DNA of 42,135 nucleotides from Clostridia bacterium UC5.1-1D10 (GTDB lineage: Bacteria > Bacillota > Clostridia > Lachnospirales > Anaerotignaceae): the NCBI GenBank assembly GCA_001304995.1, contig BBZU01000022.1:1-42135 (forward strand), written 5' to 3'. The notes under the pieces are model-generated. The model was not told where the DNA came from. It searched no databases and worked only from the letters and a program-made list of their open reading frames with translations. Position numbers and translations under genes: made by a program. This document shows positions 21,828-31,500 of the stretch, in pieces. The number at the start of each line of letters is the position of its first letter. Position 1 is the first letter of the stretch.

Positions 21828-21846
21828 AATCAAACACTCCTCTTTC

Positions 21847-22566
21847 TTATTGCTGCAAATGTTCCTCCAACCGTTTCATGACTTCCGCATAAGCGTCTTC
21901 TACGCCACCCAAATCTCTGCGGAAACGGTCTTTGTCCAGTTTTTCTTTTGTTTCTGTATCCCACAAACGGCAAGTATCGGGGCTGATTTCATCTGCCAAC
22001 ACAATGCTGCCATCAGAAAGTTTCCCAAATTCCAGTTTGAAATCCACCAGTGTCACACCGCAAGTTTCCCAAAAAGCGGAAAGATGTTTATTAACAGCAA
22101 AAGCATAAGATTTGATGGTTTCGATTTCATCCCATGTGGCAAGTCTCATAGCAACAGCATGATATGCGTTCAGAAGGGGATCTCCCAGAGCGTCATTTTT
22201 ATAAGAAATTTCAATGGTAGGTTCCGCAAATACAGTGCCTTCTTCTACACCATATCTCTTGGAAAAAGAACCTGCTGCAATATTTCGGATAATGACTTCC
22301 AAAGGAACAATATCCACACGCTTTACCAGAGTGTCCCGTTCATTGCATTCTTTAATGAGATGTGTCGGAATGCCTTTACTTTCCAGATACTGCATCAAAC
22401 GGTTGCTCATCTGATTGTTGATGATGCCCTTACCGGAAATGGTACCTTTTTTCAAACCATTGAACGCTGTGGCGTCATCCTTATAAGCAATATATAACAC
22501 TTCTGGATCATCAGTCCGATATACCTTTTTTGCTTTTCCTTCATACAGCAGATCTTTCTTTTCCAT
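21847..22566 (-). CDS. purC: SAICAR synthase (phosphoribosylaminoimidazole-succinocarboxamide synthase)
   Basis: Joins CAIR and aspartate in purine synthesis. 239 residues, normal for a single-domain PurC. Landmarks: LLYEGKAKKVYRTDDPEV (nucleotide-binding loop), KDDATAFNG, VPLEVIIRNIAAGSFSKRYG, and LVDFKLEFGKLSDGSIVLAD near the C-terminus with DEISPDTCRLWD. Start at ATG 22566, with GGAGGA between it and the asnB stop. Only two purine genes are here, and both condense or process aspartate-derived nitrogen. Confidence 0.97.
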   Translation of the reverse strand: MEKKDLLYEGKAKKVYRTDDPEVLYIAYKDDATAFNGLKKGTISGKGIINNQMSNRLMQYLESKGIPTHLIKECNERDTLVKRVDIVPLEVIIRNIAAGSFSKRYGVEEGTVFAEPTIEISYKNDALGDPLLNAYHAVAMRLATWDEIETIKSYAFAVNKHLSAFWETCGVTLVDFKLEFGKLSDGSIVLADEISPDTCRLWDTETKEKLDKDRFRRDLGGVEDAYAEVMKRLEEHLQQ

Positions 22567-22584
22567 TTTTTGTTCCTCCAATTC

Positions 22585-24162
22585 TTATTTACCGCTATCT
22601 CCATAGTTTGCCAGTACGCGCGCAGATGGGTCATCTACCTGACAACCTTCCCAGTCGCGGTTTGGCATCCAAAAATCAACGATCATTTCTCCCTGACCGG
22701 GATAATATTTTTCAAAAATTTCCCGATACAGCAGGGATTCTTTTGTAAATGGCACCGCATGAGTATATTTGCGGGCTTTTTCCTGAAATTCTTCTTCTGT
22801 ATATTTTTCTTCTGCGTAAGCTTTCAAATAATCCACCATGGAGTGACCAACCGCGTCTGAAAATGCCGCTTTTTCTCTCCACAAAATTTCATGAGGCAGA
22901 TAATCACCTTCAAAAGCATGGCGCAAAAGGTATTTTCCTTTGCCATAAGTATTGATCTTCTTTTCCGGGTCAACAGACATGACATACTTTACGAAATCCA
23001 AATCCCCGAAAGGCACCCGGGCTTCCAGAGAATGTACCGAAATGCAGCGGTCTGCCCGCAGAACATCATACATATGCAGTTCATGCAAACGTTTCTGCGC
23101 TTCTTTCTGGAACGCATCCGCGTCGGGCGCATAATCTGTATATTTATATCCAAAGAGTTCATCGGAAATCTCACCAGTCAGTAATACGCGAATATCTGTA
23201 TTTTCATGGATAGCTTTACAAATCAGGTACATGCCCATGCTGGCACGAATTGTTGTAATATCAAAGGTACCTAATGCCTGGATGACTGTTTCCAGAGAAT
23301 CCAGCACCTGTTCTTTTGTCATATAGAATTCTGTATGGTCACTGCCAATGTAGTCAGCAACCTGTTTTGCGTATTTCAAATCAATGGCATCTTCGCTCAT
23401 GCCAATGGCAAATGTACGAATAGGCGCTTTTGATTTCTTTGCAGCAATGGCGCATACCAAAGAGGAATCCAGACCGCCGGAAAGCAAAAATCCTACTTTC
23501 GCATCTGCTACCAGTCTTTTTTCCACCCCTGCAACCAACTTGTCATGAATGTTTTTGCAAATAGTTTCCAGATCGTCATAGCAAACTTTATCTACTTTCG
23601 CAATATCGCAATAACAAGTGAATGCGCCATCTTTATAATAATGTCCAGGTGGAACTGGCATGATACGCTCTGTCAAACCTACCAGGTTCTTCGGTTCACT
23701 GGCAAACACAATGACACCGTTTTTATCATAACCATAATATAAAGGACGAATCCCGATAGGATCTCTGGCAGCAATAAAAGATTTTGCTTCTGCGTCATAA
23801 AGAATCAAAGCAAATTCTGCATCCAGCATAGCAAACATGTCTGTGCCAAATTCCCGATACATGGGCAGCAGAACTTCGCAGTCTGATTCACTTTGAAAAG
23901 TGTATTTTTCTGCCAATACCTTTTTGATTTTTTCGAAACCGTAAATTTCCCCATTGCAGACTACATAACTGCCATCCAATGCAAAGGGCTGCATGCCGGA
24001 TGGTGTCAAGCCCATAATTGCCAATCTGTGAAATCCCAAATATCCATTTCCTGTATCTACAATGCGGCTGTCATCAGGACCACGAGAAATGGTACGGTCA
24101 AAGCCCTCCTGAAATAACGCCAAATCCACACTGCTGCCGCAATATCCCATAATTGAGCACAT
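22585..24162 (-). CDS. asnB: Asparagine synthase (glutamine-hydrolysing)
   Basis: Makes asparagine from aspartate, glutamine and ATP. 525 residues. The chain starts MCSIMGYCG, so processing exposes the catalytic N-terminal Cys of the Ntn glutaminase domain (RGPDDSR, VCNGEIYGF). The synthetase domain has the PP-loop FLLSGGLDSSLVCAIAA near residue 230, then LTGEISDELFGY and SLEARVPFGDLDF. I chose ATG 24162 because the mature Cys must follow Met and AAGGAGG lies upstream; the frame is open to 24183. A long hairpin separates it from glnN. Confidence 0.97.
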   Translation of the reverse strand: MCSIMGYCGSSVDLALFQEGFDRTISRGPDDSRIVDTGNGYLGFHRLAIMGLTPSGMQPFALDGSYVVCNGEIYGFEKIKKVLAEKYTFQSESDCEVLLPMYREFGTDMFAMLDAEFALILYDAEAKSFIAARDPIGIRPLYYGYDKNGVIVFASEPKNLVGLTERIMPVPPGHYYKDGAFTCYCDIAKVDKVCYDDLETICKNIHDKLVAGVEKRLVADAKVGFLLSGGLDSSLVCAIAAKKSKAPIRTFAIGMSEDAIDLKYAKQVADYIGSDHTEFYMTKEQVLDSLETVIQALGTFDITTIRASMGMYLICKAIHENTDIRVLLTGEISDELFGYKYTDYAPDADAFQKEAQKRLHELHMYDVLRADRCISVHSLEARVPFGDLDFVKYVMSVDPEKKINTYGKGKYLLRHAFEGDYLPHEILWREKAAFSDAVGHSMVDYLKAYAEEKYTEEEFQEKARKYTHAVPFTKESLLYREIFEKYYPGQGEMIVDFWMPNRDWEGCQVDDPSARVLANYGDSGK

Positions 24163-24187
24163 CAGCCTTACCTCCTTTATCAATCCA

Positions 24188-24222
24188 CAGAAAACGAAAC
24201 CAGTACGCGGTTTCGTTTTCTG
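24188..24222 (-). other. 14-bp perfect hairpin between glnN and asnB
   Basis: CAGAAAACGAAACC and GGTTTCGTTTTCTG pair perfectly around a 7-base loop in the 80-base gap. No T run follows on either strand, so it is not a classical terminator. It could be an RNA processing site, an mRNA stability element or a partial attenuator setting the glnN:asnB ratio. Confidence 0.6.
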
Positions 24223-24243
24223 CTTCTCTTTCCTCTTTTGTTT

Positions 24244-26340
24244 TTATTTCACGCCAAAAAGCAATTCTCCATATGTAGGGAATGGCCAATATTTTCTTGC
24301 AGTAATGGTTTCCGCTTCATCGCAAGGCACACGCAGTTCCCGCATTTTTACCAACACCTGATCCCGAATAAAAGCTGCTTCTTCGCAAACTGTTTCTGCA
24401 GACTGCAAAGAAATGAGAGATTTCTTCAGTTCCTGTATTTTCAATGCAATTTCATCTGTCAAAGCAGACAGGTTTTTCACTCTTTCACATTCAAAAGCAC
24501 AGGTAATTTGTTCATTCAAGGCTTTTTTAGCTGCTGCTGTTTTGGCAAGTTCCATTGCATATGCGGTGATTGCCGGCAAAATTTCTTTTTCCGCCATATC
24601 CACCATGGTATTTGCTTCAATCACAATAGATTTACAGTAGTTTTCCAATACAATCTCATAACGTGCCCGCAGTTCCGGTTCTGTGTAAATCTTCTGCCCT
24701 GTCAGCAGTTCCACATTTTTCCGATCCAGAATATGAGGCACACAATCAGGTGTGGAAGGATAATTGCTCAATCCTCTTTTCAGCGTTGCTTCCTGAATCC
24801 ATGCGTCATCGTATCCGTTTCCGTTAAAGATGATACGTTTATGTTCTTTAATTGTATTTTTCAGCATTTCCTGAAGAGCTGTCTGAAAATCAGGCGCCTG
24901 TTCCAGATAATCGGCATAAACCCGCAGGCTTTCTGCCACAGCACTGTTCAGCATGATATTTGCGCATGCAATGCTATCCGAAGACCCAACCATACGGAAT
25001 TCAAATTTATTGCCTGTAAACGCAAAGGGCGATGTACGGTTACGATCAGTGTTATCTTTTGTAAACTTGGGCAGTACATCAACACCCAATTTCATTTTTG
25101 TCTTTTTCACACTGCAGTAAGGTGTATCATTTTCCAGAGATTCCAGAACTGCATTCAGTTCATCGCCAAGGAAAATGGAAACGATTGCCGGAGGTGCTTC
25201 CTGGGCACCCAGACGCAGGTCATTTCCGGCTGTTGCAACGGAAATACGCAGCAAATCCTGATAATCATCCACCGCTTTGATGACCGCACACAGGAACAGC
25301 AGGAACTGTGCGTTGTCATGAGGTGTTTCACCGGGAGAAAGCAGGTTTACGCCTTCATCCGTGGAAATAGACCAGTTGTTGTGCTTGCCGCTTCCGTTGA
25401 CACCAGCAAAGGGTTTTTCATGAAGCAGACAAACCAAACCATGTCTTGCCGCAACTTTCTGCATGATTTCCATTGTCAGCTGGTTATGATCTGTTGCGAT
25501 GTTCGTTGTTGTATAGATGGGCGCCAATTCATGCTGTGCAGGAGCCACTTCGTTGTGTTCCGTCTTTGCCAATATGCCAAGCTTCCACAATTCTTCATTC
25601 AAATCTTCCATAAAAGCGGCTACCGTAGGTTTGATGGCACCAAAATAGTGATCGTCCAATTCCTGACCTTTCGGCGGCTTTGCACCAAACAAAGTCCGTC
25701 CAGTAAAAATCAGGTCACGACGTTTTTCATACATTTCTCTATCCACCAGAAAATATTCCTGCTCCGGCCCCACAGAAGTGCGGACGCATTTCACATGGTC
25801 ATTGCCAAACAGACGCAGGATACGCAGCGCCTGACGGTTCAATGCCTCCATGGATCTGAGCAGCGGTGTTTTCTTATCCAGTGCTTCCCCTGCATAAGAA
25901 CAAAATGCAGTGGGAATACACAGGGTTTTTCCTTTGATGAATGCATAGGATGTAGGATCCCATGCGGTATATCCTCTTGCCTCAAATGTGGCACGCAGTC
26001 CTCCTGAAGGAAAAGATGATGCATCCGGTTCGCCTTTGATCAGTTCTAAACCAGAAAATTCCATAATGACTCTACCGTCAGGTGCTGGTGTAATGAAGCT
26101 GTCGTGCTTTTCCGCCGTAATACCAGTCAAAGGCTGGAACCAATGGGTATAATGGGTTGCGCCATTAGCAATTGCCCAATCCTTCATGGCTGTTGCCACA
26201 GCATTGGCAACGGAAATATCCAACTTTGCTCCCTCGTCGATGGTTTTTTTCAGGGACTGATATACTTCACTTGACAATCGTGCTTTCATGACCCTGTCAT
26301 CAAAGACCAGAGAACCAAAATAATCCGATACATGTTTCAT
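24244..26340 (-). CDS. glnN: Glutamine synthetase type III
   Basis: Makes glutamine from glutamate, ammonia and ATP. At 698 residues it is of the large GSIII class, not the ~440-residue GSI. GSIII landmarks include [83 protein letters not shown] and [20 protein letters not shown]. Start at ATG 26340 with GAGGGGG 7 bases upstream. It is first in a seven-gene operon whose later products mostly spend glutamine. Its promoter and leader attenuator lie just upstream, and the divergent glnA-ANTAR pair is next to it. Confidence 0.97.
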   Translation of the reverse strand: MKHVSDYFGSLVFDDRVMKARLSSEVYQSLKKTIDEGAKLDISVANAVATAMKDWAIANGATHYTHWFQPLTGITAEKHDSFITPAPDGRVIMEFSGLELIKGEPDASSFPSGGLRATFEARGYTAWDPTSYAFIKGKTLCIPTAFCSYAGEALDKKTPLLRSMEALNRQALRILRLFGNDHVKCVRTSVGPEQEYFLVDREMYEKRRDLIFTGRTLFGAKPPKGQELDDHYFGAIKPTVAAFMEDLNEELWKLGILAKTEHNEVAPAQHELAPIYTTTNIATDHNQLTMEIMQKVAARHGLVCLLHEKPFAGVNGSGKHNNWSISTDEGVNLLSPGETPHDNAQFLLFLCAVIKAVDDYQDLLRISVATAGNDLRLGAQEAPPAIVSIFLGDELNAVLESLENDTPYCSVKKTKMKLGVDVLPKFTKDNTDRNRTSPFAFTGNKFEFRMVGSSDSIACANIMLNSAVAESLRVYADYLEQAPDFQTALQEMLKNTIKEHKRIIFNGNGYDDAWIQEATLKRGLSNYPSTPDCVPHILDRKNVELLTGQKIYTEPELRARYEIVLENYCKSIVIEANTMVDMAEKEILPAITAYAMELAKTAAAKKALNEQITCAFECERVKNLSALTDEIALKIQELKKSLISLQSAETVCEEAAFIRDQVLVKMRELRVPCDEAETITARKYWPFPTYGELLFGVK

Positions 26341-26366
26341 AGAAAAACCCCCTCTTTTGTAAAAAT

Positions 26367-26423
26367 AAAAAAAAGGCAAAGGGGACTCTGAGGGTATGAC
26401 CTCAAAGACGCCTTTGCCTTTGA
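26367..26423 (-). promoter_or_regulatory. Leader attenuator: ANTAR-type hexaloop hairpin overlapping an intrinsic terminator
   Basis: In transcript sense the terminator pairs GGCAAAGG (26418-26411) with CCTTTGCC (26382-26375), followed by T8 (26374-26367). An internal stem CTTTGAGG / CCTCAGAG has a 6-base loop. Upstream and mutually exclusive, TCAAAGGC pairs with GTCTTTGA (26423-26402, one G-T pair) around the hexaloop AAAGGC. That loop has A at position 1 and G at position 4, as known for ANTAR-protein targets. Forming it sequesters the 5' arm of the terminator. A second conserved hexaloop, usual in ANTAR sites, was not found. The ANTAR protein encoded at 27910 is the obvious candidate regulator. 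Confidence 0.7.
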
Positions 26424-26430
26424 CTCATAT

Positions 26431-26459
26431 TTTATACACCCATAATTCATTTTTGTCAA
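26431..26459 (-). promoter_or_regulatory. Strong promoter of the glnN operon
   Basis: Perfect -35 TTGACA (26459-26454), 17-base spacer and -10 TATAAA (26436-26431) on the minus strand. Transcription should start near 26424, exactly at the foot of the attenuator hairpin, leaving a leader of about 84 bases. The remaining gap up to glnA (26460-26662) shows only weak candidates for the divergent glnA promoter, such as TATATT near 26591. Confidence 0.85.
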
Positions 26460-26662
26460 TGGGTCTTTTATAATTTTTTTCAAAAAAACATTCTGTTTTC
26501 CCATCACCTTACAAAAATACTGTTTTGCCCATGCTATGCGTACAGATTTTTCCTTATGCAAGTTTCTATGGAAAATAAACGGAAACTGTGCTATATTACT
26601 TTTTATAAATGTCGCAAAGATCGAAAAAAATGTTGAAAATGAGAGGAAAGCAGGTGGAATTT

Positions 26663-27877
26663 ATGAAATATTCCAAACAGGAAGTATTGCAGTATGTCCA
26701 GGAAGAAGATGTCAAATTCATCCGTTTGGCATTTTGCAATGTTTTTGGCAAACAGAAAAATATCTCCATCATGCCGGATGAACTGCCACGAGCCTTTGCT
26801 TACGGCATTGCCATTGACGGTTCTGCCATTGCCGGTTTTGGAGACGAAGCTGAATCTGATCTGCTGCTCCATCCGGAACCGGATACCCTGATGGTACTTC
26901 CTTGGCGGCCTGAACACGGCAGAGTCGTGCGCATGTTTTGCAGCATTTCCTACCCAGACGGACGCCCTTTTATCTGTGATACTAGAAGTCTGCTGAAAAA
27001 AGCCACTTCTGATGCGGAATCCGCTGGCATTTCCTTTGCTTTCGGCCCCGAAATGGAATTCTATCTTTTCCAATTAGATGCGGAAGGACAGCCCACAAAA
27101 ACGCCATATGATAACGCGGGATATATGGATATTGCACCAGAAGACAAATGCGAAAATGTTCGACGGGAAATCTGCCTGCTTCTGGAGCAGATGGGCATTT
27201 ATCCAGAAAGTTCCCACCACGAAGAAGGTCCCGGACAAAATGAAATTGACTTCCGTTATTCCGATCCTCTCACTGCCGCAGATAATACCCTGACCTTCCA
27301 GGCTGTTGTAAAAACAGTGGCACAGCGCAATGGACTTTATGCGGATTTCAGTCCAAAGCCATTACGCCACCAGCCTGGCAATGGGTTTCACATCAATATT
27401 TCTGTCAAAGGCGGGAACTGTGAAGATCCCCTTTCCCATATGATTGCAGGTATTTTGGAGCATATTCCAGAATTGACTGTATTTCTGAATCCCACAGTTG
27501 CTTCTTATGAACGTTTCGGCGGGCCAAAAGCACCTGAATACATTTCCTGGTCAAACCAGAACCGTTCTCAGCTCATCCGTGTTCCTGCGGCTTTGGACGA
27601 ATACCGTCGTGCTGAGCTGCGTTCTCCAGACCCTACAACAAATCCATATCTGGCGTTTGCCCTTTTGATCTACGCCGGACTGGATGGCATTCAGCAAAAG
27701 CTGCCGTTGCCTGCTCCTACGGATCTGAATCTGTTTACCGCAAGTGCAGACATTTTGGCTCTTTTGCAGCGATTGCCACTGACTTTACGAGAAGCGGCTA
27801 CATTGGCAGCTAACAGTTCCTTTGTATCCAAATATCTGCCAAAAACCATTGTGCAGACATATTACGACCAACGATAA
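26663..27877 (+). CDS. glnA: Glutamine synthetase type I
   Basis: Second glutamine synthetase, 404 residues. GSI landmarks: FGPEMEFYLF, HHEEGPGQNEIDFRY, NGFHINISVKGG, PTVASYERF, APEYISWSNQNRS and ELRSPDPTTNPYLAFALLIY. The chain is about 40 residues shorter than typical GSI, with a divergent C-terminus. I see no clear adenylylation-site motif, as usual for Firmicutes. I start at ATG 26663 with AGGTGG upstream; the frame is open to 26609, but those codons look non-coding. It lies 32 bases before the ANTAR gene, probably in one transcript, and diverges from glnN. Confidence 0.93.
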   Translation: MKYSKQEVLQYVQEEDVKFIRLAFCNVFGKQKNISIMPDELPRAFAYGIAIDGSAIAGFGDEAESDLLLHPEPDTLMVLPWRPEHGRVVRMFCSISYPDGRPFICDTRSLLKKATSDAESAGISFAFGPEMEFYLFQLDAEGQPTKTPYDNAGYMDIAPEDKCENVRREICLLLEQMGIYPESSHHEEGPGQNEIDFRYSDPLTAADNTLTFQAVVKTVAQRNGLYADFSPKPLRHQPGNGFHINISVKGGNCEDPLSHMIAGILEHIPELTVFLNPTVASYERFGGPKAPEYISWSNQNRSQLIRVPAALDEYRRAELRSPDPTTNPYLAFALLIYAGLDGIQQKLPLPAPTDLNLFTASADILALLQRLPLTLREAATLAANSSFVSKYLPKTIVQTYYDQR

Positions 27878-27909
27878 AAGAACGGACTTTTGAAAAGGAG
27901 GGGAGCATT

Positions 27910-28494
27910 TTGAGTCTAAAAGAACGCGTTTACAGCGTATTGGTTATATCAGCAAAAGAAAATTTCAATGCATCTCTGCAATCTCTGCTCCCTGAGTCCA
28001 AGTATGCTCCCGTACAGATGGTTTCCAGTGTCAGTCTGGCAAAACGTGTTCTGCTGGAACGCAGTTTTGACTTTGTGTTCATCAATACACCACTGCCTGA
28101 TGATTTCGGCACAAGATTTGCCATTGAGATTTCCGGAAACAAAGGTACTGTCATTCTCTTATTGGTGCGGAACGAAGTCTATGAAGAAGTTTGTGACAAA
28201 GTGACGGAATACGGCATTTTAACATTGCCAAAACCCGCTTCCAAACAAATGGTAGCCCATACCCTGAACTTTATGGCTGGTATCCGGGAACGGCTGAGAA
28301 AACTGGAAAATAAATCCCTTTCCATGGAAGAAAAAATGAAAGAAATTCGTCTGGTAAACCGTGCCAAATGGGTACTCATTGACGAATTGAAAATGTCCGA
28401 GGCAGACGCCCACCGCTATATTGAAAAGCAGGCAATGGATCGCTGTGTCTCCCGCAGAGAAATTGCCGAGGAAATCATTTCCACATATCTTTAA
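27910..28494 (+). CDS. ANTAR-domain RNA-binding antiterminator with degenerate receiver domain
   Basis: 194 residues. The N-terminal ~125 residues have a receiver-like alpha/beta pattern, but the strand that should end in the phosphorylated Asp reads FDFVFINTPLPDDFG, with Asn59-Thr60 in its place, and the acidic pair after strand 1 is missing. It therefore looks like a pseudo-receiver, though a conserved-type Lys remains in LPKPAS. The C-terminal ANTAR domain (about 140-190) has RAKWVLIDELKMSEADAHRYI and SRREIAEEII. ANTAR domains bind paired hexaloop hairpins and prevent termination. It starts at TTG 27910 with AAAGGAGGGG upstream. Next to glnA and 1.5 kb from the glnN attenuator, it probably regulates nitrogen assimilation. 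Confidence 0.92.
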   Translation: MSLKERVYSVLVISAKENFNASLQSLLPESKYAPVQMVSSVSLAKRVLLERSFDFVFINTPLPDDFGTRFAIEISGNKGTVILLLVRNEVYEEVCDKVTEYGILTLPKPASKQMVAHTLNFMAGIRERLRKLENKSLSMEEKMKEIRLVNRAKWVLIDELKMSEADAHRYIEKQAMDRCVSRREIAEEIISTYL

Positions 28495-28520
28495 ACAAAA
28501 CAATCATCATTACAAAATCA

Positions 28521-28560
28521 AACAGGCAGACATGGATACTCCATATCTGCCTGTTTTTTA
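28521..28560 (+). terminator. Terminator shared by the convergent ANTAR and SLH genes
   Basis: ACAGGCAGA / TCTGCCTGT stem with an additional inner ATGGA / TCCAT stem, followed on the plus strand by T6. On the minus strand only shorter T stretches follow. It lies between the ANTAR stop (28494) and the SLH gene stop (28600). Confidence 0.9.
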
Positions 28561-28599
28561 TATTTTATCAAAAAATTATGGCTGTTTTAGTTCACGGGA

Positions 28600-31500
28600 T
28601 TATACTTCTTCTGTCAAAGTAACTGCTGTAATTTCTTCAGGATTTACCTGTTCCGCTTCCACAACAGTTGCTTCTTTCACGTCAGATTCTTCTTCTGTCA
28701 CAGGTTCATTTTCCGCAACTGCTTTTTCCCAAGCAGAACCATTCCAGTTGTATGTACTGCCTGCGGCAAAGGTGTCTGTGCCTGCTGCACCTTCCGCAAT
28801 GGAAACAACAGAAGTTGCGTCTGTACCTGTTACCTTACCCTTTGCTGCTGTTGTGATGGTTCCGTTGACAGTCAGAACTGTATTTTCTTTTAACAACAGT
28901 TCACTGCCTGTGCTGTTTGCGGAAACAACTTTCAATGTACCATCTACTGTCATATTGCCATTCAAAGTCATTTCGATGCCGATAGCTTCTGCTGCGGAGT
29001 CAAACATTGTATACCATGTCTGACCGGCAGGAATGGTAACATCTCCTTCAATTTCCATTGTGGGATGTGTTCCGGAATAGTTATCCGCAAAACCAAATGT
29101 AACCGTGGCACCATTTGTCTGAATACGCGCATCTTCAGATGTCCCAACAAATGTTGTTGCTTCTTCGCTGCCATCTGTTGTCATGGACTGTAATGCACCA
29201 CCAGGCTGTACTTCGATTTTGGTTACAGCAGGAAGCATGCTGTCTGCGCCATTGTTGTAGTTTGCATTGATTTTCAGCACAGCGCCATTTGCAACAATCA
29301 CATGACCTGTTCCTGCCAATTTGCCTTCGTATGTATCAAAAGAACCATTGTTTGTCATGGTACCATTATTTGTAATAGTACCTTTGTTGATAAGCGTTGC
29401 TTTTTCTCCAATGGTAAAACTGTCATTCAAGTTCAACTGCGCACCATCATTTACTTCAACTGTTACCTGGCGATCCACATTTACTGCTTCATCCAAAGTA
29501 ATGTCGCCGCTTACTTTAACAGTTTCAACACTCTGATTTGCCAACGCTGCTTTCAGTGTATCACTGCTGTTAACAGTTACTTCTTCAACGATAAACCCAT
29601 ACCGCAATGTAAGTGTAGAGCCGTCTGTCCCTTCCAGTGTCAATGTGATTGCATCCTGGATTTTTCCAGCCTGGAATTCATCCACAATAACAGATACCAA
29701 GGTATTCCCTTCCGCTTCAGGTGTTTCTGGATTTTTAACCCAGTTAGAGCCTTTCAGCGCAGGGTTAAGGCTGTCGCTCCATGTATATGTTTCCTGATTG
29801 TATGTAATGGATTTTACAGTAGCGCCATCGTCAAAACGATACAATGCACCCAGATAACGTGCCATATCATTCATGGACGCACCAGACAGAACCGTTTCCA
29901 TGGTATCATATCTGCCGGATACCACAGCGTTTTTGCCGTTAACGGTGTGTGTCAGCTGGCTTGTATATTCATAATCATCGTACTGATAATCAATAGCGGA
30001 TTTTGTAGCTTCCAGCAGTGCCTTCGCTGTTTCATCCTCTTTTACAGTAAAACCATAACGTAATGTAATGGTGGAACCGTTTGAACCTTTCAATGTCAAC
30101 TGGATTGCGTCCTGAATCTTACCTGCCTGGAAATCATCCACAATGACAGACACCAAAGTATTTCCATCTGCTTCTGTTCCATTAGGATCTTTTGCCCAGT
30201 TAGAGCCTTTCAATGCAGGATCAAGATTGCTGCTCCATGTAAATTCAGTATCTCCATAAATAATAGATTTTACAGTTGTGCCATTATCGAAGCGATACAA
30301 TGCGCCCAGATAACGCGCCATATCATTCATAGCGGCACCAGACATAATATCCTCAGCTGCGTATTCACCCATAACAATAGCGTTTTTGCCATCTTTAGTA
30401 TGTGTCAGCTGGCTTGTATATGTATAGTCTTCGTACTTGTAGCTGATTGCAGAGCTGGTTGCTGCAAGGAGTTTATCTGCAACAGATACACTGCTGCCGC
30501 CGCCGGAGCTGCTGCCGCCACCGCCACCGGAGCCTGTGCTTGTGCTGGGCTTATCTACGCCGTCAGCAACTTCTGTATCTTTTACATCTGTGCTGCTGGA
30601 AATAGTAATGCCATCGGCATTTGCTTCCAGTTTTTCAATCTGGCCGGAGCCTGTGATGGAAACCTTTGCATCCGCTACCACAGTCTTCACAGTTGCGTCT
30701 TTTGCAACTTCAACTTTTGAAGATGCAGCATCTTCAGAAATGACTAATTTCTTCACATCTTCTTTCACAACAACACTTGCTTTTCCATTGATTTCTACTC
30801 TATTTGCAGGTACTCCAATGGTCACTTTATTACTTGTACCAATTTCATCTGTAATAGAAATGGCATCTACGGTACCTTTAAAGTCTTTACCTTCAATGGT
30901 GCAAGCTTCTTTTACTTCAATAACAGAAATATCTGTATCACCTTTGAGCTGTAATCTGACATTTTCTTTCTCTGCAGAAACCTTCCCTTTGACAATCACA
31001 TTATGAAAGTAAATGGAATCGTCTCCTCCACCTCTTACAATCACATCACCTTTGACTGTTGTATCATTCACATATACTTCGCCATCGCCAACAGCTTTAT
31101 CAATAATCAGATTTCCTTCGATGGTCTGTCCTTCGATGACTGTATCATCTTTGGTTACAACAACGTCCTTTACTTCTTCATTCTCTTCTTTTTCCATGGT
31201 TCTGTCCAAAGAAGACACTGCTTCTGCTCTGGTCATGGTATTTGACGCGTCAAATGTACCATCTGTACGGCCAGTCATAAACCCTGCCACACTAACGGCG
31301 CCGATGGAACCCTTTGCCCATGCGGGAATACGGGAAGCATCCGCGAATTTATCTGCCGCTTCTGTATTTGCAGTCAGTTCTTTCGCCTTGGCAATCATAA
31401 CAGCTGCTTCCGCTCTGGTAATGGTTGCATTGGGTTTAAATGTTCCATCTTCATAGCCGGCACAATAACCAGCTTCCACTGCAATTGCAACTGCGTCATA

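Noticed and set aside
24238-26007. 589-codon open frame on the plus strand opposite glnN
   Set aside because: Mirror of glnN codon use, with improbable Cys/Phe/His composition and no start signals.
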